From: Pseudomonadota bacterium
GTDB lineage: Bacteria > Pseudomonadota > Gammaproteobacteria > Steroidobacterales > Steroidobacteraceae
DNA: 64,000 nucleotides
Direction of reading: 5' to 3'
Assembly: GCA_016704655.1 (NCBI GenBank)
Contig: JADIZR010000017.1
Span: forward strand, 15,202 to 79,201
Part shown: piece by piece, positions 26,978-34,952 of the stretch
How positions within the stretch are numbered: the stretch's first letter is position 1
How the letters are laid out: every line of letters begins with the position of its first letter
The notes under the pieces: model-generated
The model's input: the letters and a program-made list of their open reading frames with translations, nothing else
What the model was told of the DNA's origin: nothing
The model's database searches: none
Made by a program: the position numbers and the translations under genes

Positions 26978-27877
26978 TTACTGAATCGATTCTTGATCGG
27001 ATTGATCGTCCACTGGACGAACAAACATGTACATCGCCACGCCGACTTTCACGCTTTGATCAGCACCACTCCGCGCGGCTTCTGCTTCACGTGTTGAAAG
27101 CCAATCGTCCAAAGATTCCAGGAACTGTTGTCCGCGATCCTTAACGTAGCGATCAAAGTCCAATGCGTCCGTTGGGGTGATCCCGTTGGGTGCCCAAACA
27201 CGGCGCTCAAAAATCTTTTGGTCTTCGTCGGGACGAAGGTTTTGATCGAGCGTCTTTGCCAGATCGGTGAATGCGACTGACATCGCGTGGAATTTCGCAG
27301 GGTCTGCGGCGGACGGAATGTAGGAGCGGATTAAGACGCGGTAGTAACCATTGCCCAAATCCAGTACAGCCCCAATTCTCTTGAATTCGTCAAGCATCTC
27401 GTCGGCCGGAACGTCGCTCGTATACCGGCGAACAAGTTCAGTGAAACTTCGGCGACCAATCGGACCTTCAAACTGCACTTCGTACGGAATGCCGTACGGG
27501 CCAGTGAAATCCGAGTCCTGGTGCCAACCCGTCAACAACCGGCCGACCCTGCTCAGCCGACCGAGAAGTGCCTGGGCGTCTTCGTCGGTCTGAGTAAGTA
27601 GGCGGGAAACCTCTAGGCGAGTGAGGCCCGTCGTAATTGCGATTCTGGAAACCGACTGACGCGAATCTGGCGTTTGCAGCACGTCCTGCGCCGAGTCGAC
27701 GAAGACGGACTTCAGCAACTCCGCGAACTCGCCGTACGAAACCCCATTCCGTACGAGAATCCGGACGAGCGGGCGCATCAGCGGCCGAAACGCAGACAAG
27801 AGCGTTGCTTTAAAGTTTTCGCTCATTCCCAGCCCCGTAAAGGGCAGCTCCGGACTGATTGCTATGGCGGCTGACAT
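26978..27877 (-). CDS. DUF6502 family protein, putative DNA-binding regulator
   Basis: 299 residues from ATG 27877 (an alternative ATG at 27826 begins 'MSENFKATLL'). Family text: 'RPLVRILVRNGVSYGEFAEL' (about 36-55), then 'SRIAITTGLTRLEVSRLL' (about 78-95), which looks like a winged-helix recognition segment; 'YGIPYEVQFEGPIGRRSFTE' (about 133-152), 'VRRYTSDVPADEMLDEFKRI', and a C-terminal helical part. DUF6502 has no assigned function. It is the first gene of a unit with the octapeptide-repeat gene, and its promoter is overlapped by a palindrome, so self-regulation is plausible (inference). Confidence 0.85.
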   Translation of the reverse strand: MSAAIAISPELPFTGLGMSENFKATLLSAFRPLMRPLVRILVRNGVSYGEFAELLKSVFVDSAQDVLQTPDSRQSVSRIAITTGLTRLEVSRLLTQTDEDAQALLGRLSRVGRLLTGWHQDSDFTGPYGIPYEVQFEGPIGRRSFTELVRRYTSDVPADEMLDEFKRIGAVLDLGNGYYRVLIRSYIPSAADPAKFHAMSVAFTDLAKTLDQNLRPDEDQKIFERRVWAPNGITPTDALDFDRYVKDRGQQFLESLDDWLSTREAEAARSGADQSVKVGVAMYMFVRPVDDQSDQESIQ

Positions 27878-27887
27878 TGGGGTTATT

Positions 27888-27906
27888 GTTAACTTCGCGA
27901 GTTAAC
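27888..27906. promoter_or_regulatory. palindromic operator candidate before DUF6502
   Basis: GTTAACT-TCGCG-AGTTAAC: perfect 7-bp arms with a 5-base centre, 11 bases before the DUF6502 ATG. It overlaps the end of the -10 hexamer and the expected transcription start, the position of a repressor site. Confidence 0.7.
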
Positions 27907-27932
27907 TATATCCGGGGAACCCTCTCGGTCAA
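27905..27932 (-). promoter_or_regulatory. sigma-70-like promoter of the DUF6502-repeat unit
   Basis: On the minus strand: TTGACC (27932-27927), 16-base spacer, TATAGT (27910-27905). Five of six and five of six matches to consensus. Start of transcription is expected near 27897, inside the palindrome. Confidence 0.75.
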
Positions 27933-28355
27933 GACTTCAACATATTCGGGGAGTTACGCGAGCGTCTTCAGGGAGGCTCTGGAAGGGGGGGCGACCGGCG
28001 ACGCTGGTTAAATTTCAACCAGATCAGGGGGCTGGGAGAGAACCCTCAATTGGCCCGCAGGTACCGCTTGAGGCCGGCGGAGGCGCTCGCAGTTGGCATA
28101 TGTAAAGTCCATTCCGGCTCGATCTGGGCGTAAATGCGTCAAAACCGGCATTCTGTGAAACGCGTCACACTTTTTAATCTAATCCTTAAAAAACAATAAT
28201 ATAGATACGTTTATTAAAGTAAAAAGTAAATTCTGTCAGACGCCTACTCAAGCGCCCGTAAAACACTCATAGGGAACATGCGTCGAACCGGTTTGGTGAC
28301 CACCTCGATTCGCAGTTGCAACTTGGTGATGACGTCCCGATAGGTCCAACGAAAA
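27933..28355. other. intergenic region, no gene; contains an AT-rich block
   Basis: No credible coding region on either strand. Bases 28160-28240 are markedly AT-rich (runs such as TTAAAAAACAATAATATAG) against a GC-rich background, and GCGTCA occurs twice (about 28136 and 28165). The block could be a promoter/UP element, a nucleoid-protein target or a remnant of transferred DNA; no terminator or clear promoter was placed in it. Confidence 0.6.
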
Positions 28356-28387
28356 CGGCCGGTTCCCCTCGCGGGAAACCGGCCGTG
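28356..28387 (-). terminator. intrinsic terminator downstream of the PpiC-type isomerase
   Basis: Arms ACGGCCGGTTCCCC and GGGAAACCGGCCGT around TCGC; on the minus strand the stem is followed by TTTTCG. It lies 25 bases after the stop of the isomerase gene. Confidence 0.88.
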
Positions 28388-28411
28388 GCCAGCAAAAAAA
28401 TAACTTGACCG

Positions 28412-29263
28412 TCAGTTGGTCTTCTGAATCTTTGCCGTCTTGCGAAGATCGTCGAGGTAGGCCTGCAGCTTCTTCCGCTGCGCAAACATCTTCACCTGCT
28501 CCTTGACCTCTTCGAACGCGGGAGCGCTCGGAGCGCGCACGTCCTCCAGCTGGATCACGTGAAAGCCGTACTCCGTCTGCACGGGCTCGGTGGTCGTCTT
28601 GCCCTTCTCGAGTTTCGCGAGGGCCTCGGCGAACGGCTTCACCATCGTCTGCGCCGAGAACCAGCCCAAATCGCCGCCCTTGGCCGCGCTGCCCGGATCC
28701 TTCGACTGTTTCTTCGCGATCTTCGCGAAATCGCCGCCGGCCTGCAGTTCCTTGATGATGGCGTCAGCGGCTTCCTTCTTCTCGACCAGGATGTGCCGCG
28801 CCTTGTATTCCTTGGGCATGTTCGCCACTTCGGAATCGTAGGCTGCCTTCACTTCGTCATCCGACACCGGATGCGACTTCACGTACTTCTCACTCGCGGC
28901 TTCCGCGAGGATCTGCATGTGCAGCAGGTCGAGCCGGGACTTCACGTCCGCAGTCTCGGCCAGGCCGTCCTTTTCGGCGGACTGCGCGGCAAGCGTCATG
29001 TTCACGAGCTGCTCGAGCAGCGCGTCCTTCTGTTCCGTGGTCGCTTCGGCAGCGGGCTTGCCGGTGACGGCCTGCAGGAACGTGTCGAGCAGCTGCGAGT
29101 TGATCTCCTTGCCGTTGACGGTAACGAGCGTCGGCGAGGCCTTTTCGGCTGGCGCTGACGCCGGGCTTGCAGGCTTGGCTGCATCGTCAGCGGGCTTCGT
29201 GCACGCAGTGGTGCCTAGCGCGATGGTGGCGCCGAGCAGGAGGGCGGTCTTCAGGTTTCGCAT
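28412..29263 (-). CDS. parvulin-type peptidyl-prolyl isomerase lipoprotein
   Basis: 283 residues. Lipoprotein signal peptide with lipobox 'LGTTAC' (Cys about 21), a Pro/Ala linker, a SurA/PrsA-like helical chaperone part (about 45-150), then the rotamase domain: 'KARHILVEKKEAADAI', 'GGDFAKIAKKQSKDPGSA', 'GGDLGWFSAQTMVKPFAEA', 'TEYGFHVIQLEDVRA'. It would assist folding of exported proteins from the periplasmic face of a membrane. Single-gene unit with its own terminator. Confidence 0.92.
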   Translation of the reverse strand: MRNLKTALLLGATIALGTTACTKPADDAAKPASPASAPAEKASPTLVTVNGKEINSQLLDTFLQAVTGKPAAEATTEQKDALLEQLVNMTLAAQSAEKDGLAETADVKSRLDLLHMQILAEAASEKYVKSHPVSDDEVKAAYDSEVANMPKEYKARHILVEKKEAADAIIKELQAGGDFAKIAKKQSKDPGSAAKGGDLGWFSAQTMVKPFAEALAKLEKGKTTTEPVQTEYGFHVIQLEDVRAPSAPAFEEVKEQVKMFAQRKKLQAYLDDLRKTAKIQKTN

Positions 29264-29329
29264 CGATGAGCCTCTATGGATGGTGCGTGAGGGCGTCCGG
29301 ATGGACGCGTAAATGGGGAAGCTTGGTCG

Positions 29330-29623
29330 TCAGGCCAGCGAGCCTTCGCCGGGCGCCAGGGCCTGGATCGACAACGCATGGATGTCGGTGGTCATCATGT
29401 CCCCGACTGCTTCGTACACGAGCCGGTGCCGCCGTACGACAGACAGCCCGGCGAAACGTTCCGCAACGAGCTGGACCGTGAAATGGCCGTGCCCGCTCGC
29501 AGCGCCCGCATGACCGGCGTGCAGGTGGCTGTCGTCCACGACGCGCAGTTCCGCCGGCTGCAATGCCGTGCGCAGCCGGGCCTCCAGTCTCTCAACGCGG
29601 CTGGGTGGTTGCGTTTGCGTCAT
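29330..29623 (-). CDS. BolA family protein
   Basis: 97 residues. 'LRVVDDSHLHAGHAGAASGH' carries the His-rich loop that shares a [2Fe-2S] cluster with monothiol glutaredoxins; 'HFTVQLVAERFAGLSVVRRH' and 'RLVYEAVGDMMTTDIHALSI' complete the class-II KH-like fold. Third gene of the yciB-yciI-bolA unit; its ATG overlaps the yciI stop (ATGA). Confidence 0.93.
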   Translation of the reverse strand: MTQTQPPSRVERLEARLRTALQPAELRVVDDSHLHAGHAGAASGHGHFTVQLVAERFAGLSVVRRHRLVYEAVGDMMTTDIHALSIQALAPGEGSLA

Positions 29624-29919
29624 GGCAGCGACTTCACGAATGGGCGGACTTCATGCGATTGGAACACGCCTTCCGTCACGTAGGGATCGGCCGCCGCCCA
29701 CGCTTTTGCGTCGGCGAGCGAGGCGAATTCCGCAATGATCACGCTGCCGGTGAAGCCGGCGGGTCCGGGGTCCGGCGAATCGATCGCAGGGCAGGGACCG
29801 GCGACGAGGATGCGTCCTTCGGCGAGCAGTCTTTGCGCGCGCTCGAGGTGCGCAGGACGCACTCGCTTGCGGATCTCGAGTGCGTTGGGACTGTCCTGGC
29901 CGATGATTACGTACCACAT
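29620..29919 (-). CDS. yciI: YciI family protein
   Basis: 99 residues from ATG 29919. The N terminus 'MWYVIIGQDSPNALEIRKRV', 'RPAHLERAQRLLAEGRILVA' with the conserved His, and 'AKAWAAADPYVTEGVF' with the DP motif are typical of the ferredoxin-like dimeric YciI family. Enzymatic role unknown, possibly dehalogenase-like. Lies between yciB and bolA. Confidence 0.93.
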   Translation of the reverse strand: MWYVIIGQDSPNALEIRKRVRPAHLERAQRLLAEGRILVAGPCPAIDSPDPGPAGFTGSVIIAEFASLADAKAWAAADPYVTEGVFQSHEVRPFVKSLP

Positions 29920-29933
29920 CGCGGGAACCCGGC

Positions 29934-30491
29934 TCACTCCGTCCGTGCCGCGCCGGCTTCCACCTGGTCGAGCTTGCGCCCCAGCCAGTAGCCCTGCGCG
30001 AGTGCGAAGACGATCGTCATCCCCATCAGCCCGAACAGCTTGAAGTTCACCCAGGTGTCTTCGCTGAAGTTGTAGGCGACGTACAGGTTCAGCACCGCGC
30101 AGACGACGAAGTAGCCGACCCACATCAGGTTGAGGCGCGTCCAGAGGGACGCGGGTTCGAGCTTCATCTTCTCGCCCATCAGGCGCTGGACGATGGTCGG
30201 TCCTTTCATGAACTGGCTGGCGAGGAAGGCGCCGGCGAACAGCAGGTTCACGATCGTCGGCTTCCACTTGATGAAAGTCGCGTCGTGGATCAACAGCGTC
30301 AGGCCACCGAATACGAGCACCAGGACGGCCGAGGTGAGCAGCATCGGGCTCACCTTCTTATGCTTGAACCAGCTGATTGCAGTCTGCACCAGCACGCCGA
30401 CGATCAGGACCGCCGTCGCAACGTAGATGCCCGCCATCTTGTAAGCGATGAAAAAGAACACGACCGGCAGCAGGTCGAACAGCATTTGCAT
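29934..30491 (-). CDS. yciB: inner-membrane septation protein A (YciB)
   Basis: 185 residues from ATG 30491. Five hydrophobic helices; 'LLPVVFFFIAYKMAGIYVAT' at the N terminus, 'KWKPTIVNLLFAGAFL', 'WVGYFVVCAVLNLYVAYN', 'WVNFKLFG'. YciB affects envelope synthesis and cell division with the elongasome in E. coli. First gene of the yciB-yciI-bolA unit, divergent from yciO (85 bases). Confidence 0.95.
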   Translation of the reverse strand: MQMLFDLLPVVFFFIAYKMAGIYVATAVLIVGVLVQTAISWFKHKKVSPMLLTSAVLVLVFGGLTLLIHDATFIKWKPTIVNLLFAGAFLASQFMKGPTIVQRLMGEKMKLEPASLWTRLNLMWVGYFVVCAVLNLYVAYNFSEDTWVNFKLFGLMGMTIVFALAQGYWLGRKLDQVEAGAARTE

Positions 30492-30576
30492 CCGGCGGGG
30501 GTGCCCTCGGGGCAGGTCAGCGAAGGGGCGCGTATCATACCAATTTGGCCGTGACACCCGCGGCTGGGCGAGTTTC

Positions 30577-31200
30577 ATGGCGTTCCTGATCTCCATTCAC
30601 CCGCAGAATCCGCAGCCGCGCCTGGTGCGCCAGGCCATTGCCGCCATCCGCGATGGCAGCGTCGTGGTCTATCCGACGGACTCCAGCTATGCGCTCGGCT
30701 GCCTGATCGGCGACAAGGAGGCCATGGAGCGCATCCGGCGCATCCGCGACGTGGACGTGAAACATCACAACTTCACGCTGGTCTGCCGCGACCTGTCGGA
30801 GATCGCAAAATATGCCCGGGTCGACAACAGCCAGTACCGGACCTTGAAAGCCTTCACTCCGGGGCCGTACACGTTCCTGCTCGAGGCCACGCGCGAAGTA
30901 CCCAAACGGCTCCAGAACCCGAAGCGCCGCACGATCGGCATTCGTGTCCCGGACAACGCGATCGTCAGCCTGCTGCTGGCCGAGCTGGGCGAGCCGATCA
31001 TGAGCTCCACCTTGCTGCTGCCCGGCGAGTCGGCAACGCCGACCGACCCGCAGGAAATCAAGGACAAGCTCAACCACCTGGTCGACCTGGTGATCGACGG
31101 CGGCACCGGGGGCATCGAGGCCAGCAGCGTCGTTGACCTTTCCAGCGGCGCTCCGGTCATCGTGCGTCGCGGCAAGGGCGATGTCTCCGCGTTCGAGTGA
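30577..31200 (+). CDS. yciO: YciO/Sua5/YrdC family protein
   Basis: 207 residues, same as E. coli YciO. 'GSVVVYPTDSSYALGCLIGD' is the nucleotide/carbamoyl binding signature; 'NFTLVCRDLSEIAKYARVDN', 'FTPGPYTFLLEAT', 'RRTIGIRVPDN' and 'PIMSSTLLLPGE' follow. Related to TsaC (threonylcarbamoyl-AMP synthase), but the YciO branch has weak or no such activity, so it should not be read as the essential tRNA-modification enzyme. It precedes trpS, as in many gammaproteobacteria. Confidence 0.92.
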   Translation: MAFLISIHPQNPQPRLVRQAIAAIRDGSVVVYPTDSSYALGCLIGDKEAMERIRRIRDVDVKHHNFTLVCRDLSEIAKYARVDNSQYRTLKAFTPGPYTFLLEATREVPKRLQNPKRRTIGIRVPDNAIVSLLLAELGEPIMSSTLLLPGESATPTDPQEIKDKLNHLVDLVIDGGTGGIEASSVVDLSSGAPVIVRRGKGDVSAFE

Positions 31201-31220
31201 ACGCGGCCGGGGCGGCTGCG

Positions 31221-31226
31221 TATAAT
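31221..31226 (+). promoter_or_regulatory. -10 hexamer upstream of trpS
   Basis: A perfect TATAAT, 115 bases before the trpS start. No good -35 is found at 16-18 bases, so this is a weakly supported promoter. A small hairpin (CGGGT/ACCCG, 31258-31276) lies in the leader. Confidence 0.45.
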
Positions 31227-31341
31227 CGCGCCTTACCGTTGGCTTGGTAGGTCGACCCGGGTTATTCAAGTACCCGATGTTTGTTCTGCAAGCCATTGAA
31301 ATTTCAAAGACTCTACCGCGACACGGTCGCAGGGAATCCGT

Positions 31342-32559
31342 TTGAGTTCTACTGTCACGATTGCGCGTCGAGTGCTTTCCGGAATGCGCCCGACCGGCAG
31401 CCTGCACCTCGGCAACTACCACGGCGCACTGAAGAACTGGACCGAACTCCAGTACCAGTACGACTGCTATTTCTTCATTGCCGACTACCACGCCCTCACG
31501 ACCGGGTACGAAGACACCCGGCAGCTCGAGGAGTTCACGTGGCAGATGGTCGTCGACTGGCTGGCCGCGGGACTGAACCCGGCGGTCTGCACGATGTTCA
31601 TCCAGTCCCGCGTGCCCGAGCACGCCGAGCTGCACCTGATGCTGTCAATGATCACGCCGCTCGGCTGGCTCGAGCGCGTACCGACGTACAAGGACCAGCA
31701 GGAACAGCTCAAGGAAAAGGACCTCGCCACCTACGGGTTCCTGGGCTATCCGCTGCTGCAGAGCGCCGACATCCTGCTGTACCGCCCCATGGGCGTGCCG
31801 GTTGGTGAAGACCAGGTCGCTCACGTCGAAATCACGCGCGAGATCGCCCGTCGCTTCAATTCCATTTTCGGCCGCGAGCAGGACTTCGAAGCCAAGGCCG
31901 AGCGCGCCATCAGGAATCTCGGTGCCAAGAACGCTGCGATTTATCACAACCTGCGCAAGGGCTACCAGGAGCGAGGCCAGGACGACGCGCTGGTACGGGC
32001 GCATGCCTTGCTCGATGGCAATTCGCGCATCACCCTGGCCGACCGCGAGCGCCTGCTTGGATACCTCGAGGGCACCGGCCGAACGATCCTCACCGAGCCC
32101 GAGGCACTGCTCACGTCGACACCGAAGGTGACGGGTCTCGATGGCCGCAAGATGTCGAAGTCGTACGGCAACACGATCGGCCTGCGCGAAGATCCGGACG
32201 AAGTCGCGAAAAAGCTCAAGACGATGCAGACCGATCCGGCGCGCGTGCGGCGCACCGATCCGGGCAATCCCGAGAAGTGCCCGGTGTGGGACCTGCACAA
32301 GCTGTATTCCGATGCGGAGACGCAGCGCTGGGTTGACCAGGGCTGCCGTTCGGCGGGTATCGGTTGCCTGGAATGCAAGAAGCCGGTGATCGACAGGATC
32401 GTCGAGGAAGTCACGGGCATGCGCCAGCGTGCGCAGGAATACGAGGACAACCCGGACCTGGTGCGCGGCATCATCGCGGAAGGCTGCGAGAAGGCGCGCG
32501 CGGTCGCGGGCCAGACCCTCGACGACGTCAAGCAGGCGATGGGCCTGGCATACCGCTGA
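31342..32559 (+). CDS. trpS: tryptophan--tRNA ligase
   Basis: 405 residues from a TTG start with AGGGA six bases upstream. Class Ic synthetase: 'SGMRPTGSLHLGNYHG' (HIGH-type motif, about 13-28), 'FFIADYHALTT', 'YPLLQSADILLYRPMGVPVG', 'DQVAHVEITREIARRFN', and 'GRKMSKSYGN' (KMSKS, about 268-277). It has the insert with 'CPVWDLHKLYSDAET' and paired Cys ('GCLECKK') seen in the longer bacterial TrpRS subtype. Confidence 0.96.
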   Translation: MSSTVTIARRVLSGMRPTGSLHLGNYHGALKNWTELQYQYDCYFFIADYHALTTGYEDTRQLEEFTWQMVVDWLAAGLNPAVCTMFIQSRVPEHAELHLMLSMITPLGWLERVPTYKDQQEQLKEKDLATYGFLGYPLLQSADILLYRPMGVPVGEDQVAHVEITREIARRFNSIFGREQDFEAKAERAIRNLGAKNAAIYHNLRKGYQERGQDDALVRAHALLDGNSRITLADRERLLGYLEGTGRTILTEPEALLTSTPKVTGLDGRKMSKSYGNTIGLREDPDEVAKKLKTMQTDPARVRRTDPGNPEKCPVWDLHKLYSDAETQRWVDQGCRSAGIGCLECKKPVIDRIVEEVTGMRQRAQEYEDNPDLVRGIIAEGCEKARAVAGQTLDDVKQAMGLAYR

Positions 32560-32572
32560 GGCAGGACGACGC

Positions 32573-33502
32573 ATGACGAAACCCGACCTCAAGTTGATCG
32601 AAGGCGGGCTGGGGCTCCAGCCAGCGGCCGAGCCGCACGTGCCGGAGACGCACGAGCAGGGCGAGATGCCGTTCGCCGTGGTCGACGGCGAGCCGGTCAC
32701 GCAGATGCCGAAGGACCTGTACATCCCGCCGGATGCGCTGCAGGTGTTCCTCGAGGCCTTCGAAGGCCCGCTCGACCTGCTGCTCTACCTGATCCGCCGG
32801 CAGAACCTCGACATCCTCGACATCCCGATCGCCGAGATCACGCGGCAGTACACGTCGTATATCGACGTGATGCGCGGCATGCAGCTGGAACTCGCGGGCG
32901 AATACCTCGTGATGGCCGCGACGCTGGCCGAGATCAAGTCGCGCATGCTGCTGCCGCGACCGGCTGCGGCAGGCGATGAAGAAGCCGACCCGCGCGCCGA
33001 ACTGGTGCGCCGGCTGCAGGAATACGAGCGCTTCAAGCGTGCGGCGATTGACATCGAGGAACTGCACCGCGTCGACCGCGACACCTTTCCGGCTTCGGCC
33101 GAACTCGTCGAGCTGCGCGTCGTCAGGCTGCAGCCGAACGTGTCGCTGCAGGAGATGCTGGTCGCGCTGAAGGACGTGATGGGACGCGCCGAAATGTTCG
33201 CGCACCATCACATCAGCCGCGAACGGCTCTCGGTGCGCCAGCGCATGTCCGAGGTGCTGGACGCGATGCGCTCGCAGGCGTTCGTCGAGTTCGTCACGCT
33301 GTTCCGCGCCGAGGAAGGACGCATGGGCGTCACCGTCACTTTCATCGCGATCCTCGAACTGCTCCGCGAGGGGCTGATCGAGATCGTGCAGTCCGAACCG
33401 TATGCGCCGATCCACGTGCGCGCCGGCACTCCCCGCCAGGCGGACCAGATCGACGACATCGATGACCGGGCCGTGCCAGGCCCGCAAGGCACCGAACCAT
33501 GA
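32573..33502 (+). CDS. scpA: segregation and condensation protein A
   Basis: 309 residues from ATG 32573. Kleisin subunit that closes the SMC ring with ScpB. 'FEGPLDLLLYLIRRQNLDIL' (about 61-80), 'IPIAEITRQYTSYI', 'EYLVMAATLAEIKSRMLLPR' are the conserved N-terminal SMC-binding helices; the C-terminal winged helix ends 'VTVTFIAILELLREGLIEIV'. An N-terminal extension of about 55 residues precedes the domain. Overlaps scpB by four bases. Confidence 0.96.
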   Translation: MTKPDLKLIEGGLGLQPAAEPHVPETHEQGEMPFAVVDGEPVTQMPKDLYIPPDALQVFLEAFEGPLDLLLYLIRRQNLDILDIPIAEITRQYTSYIDVMRGMQLELAGEYLVMAATLAEIKSRMLLPRPAAAGDEEADPRAELVRRLQEYERFKRAAIDIEELHRVDRDTFPASAELVELRVVRLQPNVSLQEMLVALKDVMGRAEMFAHHHISRERLSVRQRMSEVLDAMRSQAFVEFVTLFRAEEGRMGVTVTFIAILELLREGLIEIVQSEPYAPIHVRAGTPRQADQIDDIDDRAVPGPQGTEP

Positions 33503-34122
33503 CCCAACATCCCCTCAGCGGCGTCGTCGAAGCCGTGCTGCTGGCGGCCGGCCGCCCCGTGACGGTCGAGCAGCTGCTCGAGCTGTTCGACGAGGGTCAA
33601 CGTCCGCCGGCCGAAGAAGTGACGGCCGCGCTCGCCGAGCTGCAGCAGAGCTACAAAGAACGAGGTGTCGAACTGCGTGAAGTGGCGAGCGGCTGGCGCG
33701 TGCAGATCCGCCCGCAGCACGCTGACGTCGTCTCGCGCCTGTGGCAGGAACGGCCCAGCCGCTACTCGCGCGCGCTGCTCGAGACGCTGGCGTTGATTGC
33801 GTATCGGCAGCCGATCACGCGCGGTGAGATCGAAGACATCCGCGGCGTCACCGTCGCGACGACGATCATGCGCACGCTGCACGAGCGCAACTGGATCCGG
33901 GTCGTAGGCCACCGTGAGGTGCCGGGACACCCCGAACTGCTCGGGACGACGCGGGAGTTCCTCGACTACTTCGGCTTGAAGAGTCTCGACGACCTGCCGA
34001 CGCTGGCCGAGTTGCGCGACCTCGAAGACATCCGCGAGCAGCTCGACCTGCCGGCCGCAATCGCGACGGCAGAGGCGGGCCTGGCGGAGGAGCCTGCCGC
34101 GGCAGGCGACGAGCCCCGTTGA
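33499..34122 (+). CDS. scpB: segregation and condensation protein B
   Basis: 207 residues. Two winged-helix domains that dimerise and bind ScpA: 'VVEAVLLAAGRPVTVEQLLE' at the N terminus, 'GWRVQIRPQHADVV', 'YSRALLETLALIAYRQPITR', 'RGVTVATTIMRTLHERNWIR', 'PELLGTTREFLDYFGLKSLD'. Stop overlaps the next gene's TTG start. Confidence 0.96.
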   Translation: MTQHPLSGVVEAVLLAAGRPVTVEQLLELFDEGQRPPAEEVTAALAELQQSYKERGVELREVASGWRVQIRPQHADVVSRLWQERPSRYSRALLETLALIAYRQPITRGEIEDIRGVTVATTIMRTLHERNWIRVVGHREVPGHPELLGTTREFLDYFGLKSLDDLPTLAELRDLEDIREQLDLPAAIATAEAGLAEEPAAAGDEPR

Positions 34123-34952
34123 GCGAACGCCTCCATAAACTGCTCGCACAGCACGGCATTGGTTCGCGCCGCCAGGTCGAGGCCTGGATTCGCGAAGGCC
34201 GCGTCCTGGTCAATGGCCGGCCCGCCGGGATCGGGCATGCGCTGCAGGCGGGCGAACGTGTCATCGTCGATGGCAAGGACGTGACGCGCCTGCTGGCGGT
34301 GGAGCGCAAGCTGCAGGTCATCCTGTATCACAAGCCCGCGGGCGAAATGCTGCGCAGCCGTGCGGGCGACGATCGTGAGAGCGTGGAGATGAAGCTGCCG
34401 GCACTGCATGCCGGTCGCTGGGTGGCGGTCAACGCCCTCGGCTTTGGCGAAGACGGCTTGTTGATCCTGTCCAGCGAAGGAAAGTTCGCGCTGGCGATCG
34501 CCCGGCACAATCACGAGATTCCAGTCGAGTACCGCGTGCGCGCGTTGCGACCGAGCCAGGAAGAGGCGTGGCCCGAAATGCCGACGGAAGTCGACGTCGA
34601 AGGCCAGACGGCGACGTTCAGTGCAGTGCAGCCCGCGGGCACCAGCGGCACCAACCTGTGGTTCAAGGTCACGAGCGAACGCACCTTGCCGCGCGGCGCG
34701 ATCCGCGCCCTGTTCGATTCAGCGGGCCTCAAGGTCAGCCGTACGATGCTGGTGAAGTGGGGCCCGATCGCCCTGCCACGCGATTTGCCGCGGGGCCGTT
34801 CGCGCGCGCTCGAAGGCGAGGAACTCGATCCTCTCTTCACGCTGGCAGGTCGCGCTCGCAGCGACACCGGCCTCAAGTCGCGTGCGCGACCGCGACCGTC
34901 CCCCGACCGTCGTCACAAGAAATCTACTGCGCGTCGAAGCGGCAACCGGTGA
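34119..34952 (+). CDS. RsuA/RluB-family pseudouridine synthase homolog lacking the catalytic Asp
   Basis: 277 residues from a TTG overlapping the scpB stop. The S4 RNA-binding domain is intact ('MSERLHKLLAQHGIGSRRQV', 'GRVLVNG'), as is 'YHKPAGEM'. In RluB the catalytic loop reads RWIAVGRLDVNTCGLLL; here the aligned text is 'RWVAVNALGFGEDGLLIL', so the essential Asp of GRLD is Gly and the T/G loop is rebuilt. The later 'NREVRRL' motif is also changed ('RGAIRAL'). The C terminus is Arg/Lys-rich. Position after scpAB is that of rluB. It is either inactive on uridine or an RNA-binding derivative. The last 29 bases overlap the convergent SDR gene. Confidence 0.85.
   Translation: MSERLHKLLAQHGIGSRRQVEAWIREGRVLVNGRPAGIGHALQAGERVIVDGKDVTRLLAVERKLQVILYHKPAGEMLRSRAGDDRESVEMKLPALHAGRWVAVNALGFGEDGLLILSSEGKFALAIARHNHEIPVEYRVRALRPSQEEAWPEMPTEVDVEGQTATFSAVQPAGTSGTNLWFKVTSERTLPRGAIRALFDSAGLKVSRTMLVKWGPIALPRDLPRGRSRALEGEELDPLFTLAGRARSDTGLKSRARPRPSPDRRHKKSTARRSGNR

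Noticed and set aside
25471..27144. Long plus-strand ORFs over the repeat (557 codons reading MIASAPVP-type units; 343 codons reading GANDRISPSTDD-type units)
   Set aside because: A 24-bp repeat keeps all stop-free frames open. Only the minus-strand frame has a promoter, signal peptide, conserved tail and terminator.
31258..31276. tRNA-like T-arm before trpS
   Set aside because: Only one 5-bp stem is present; no acceptor, D or anticodon arms fit around it.
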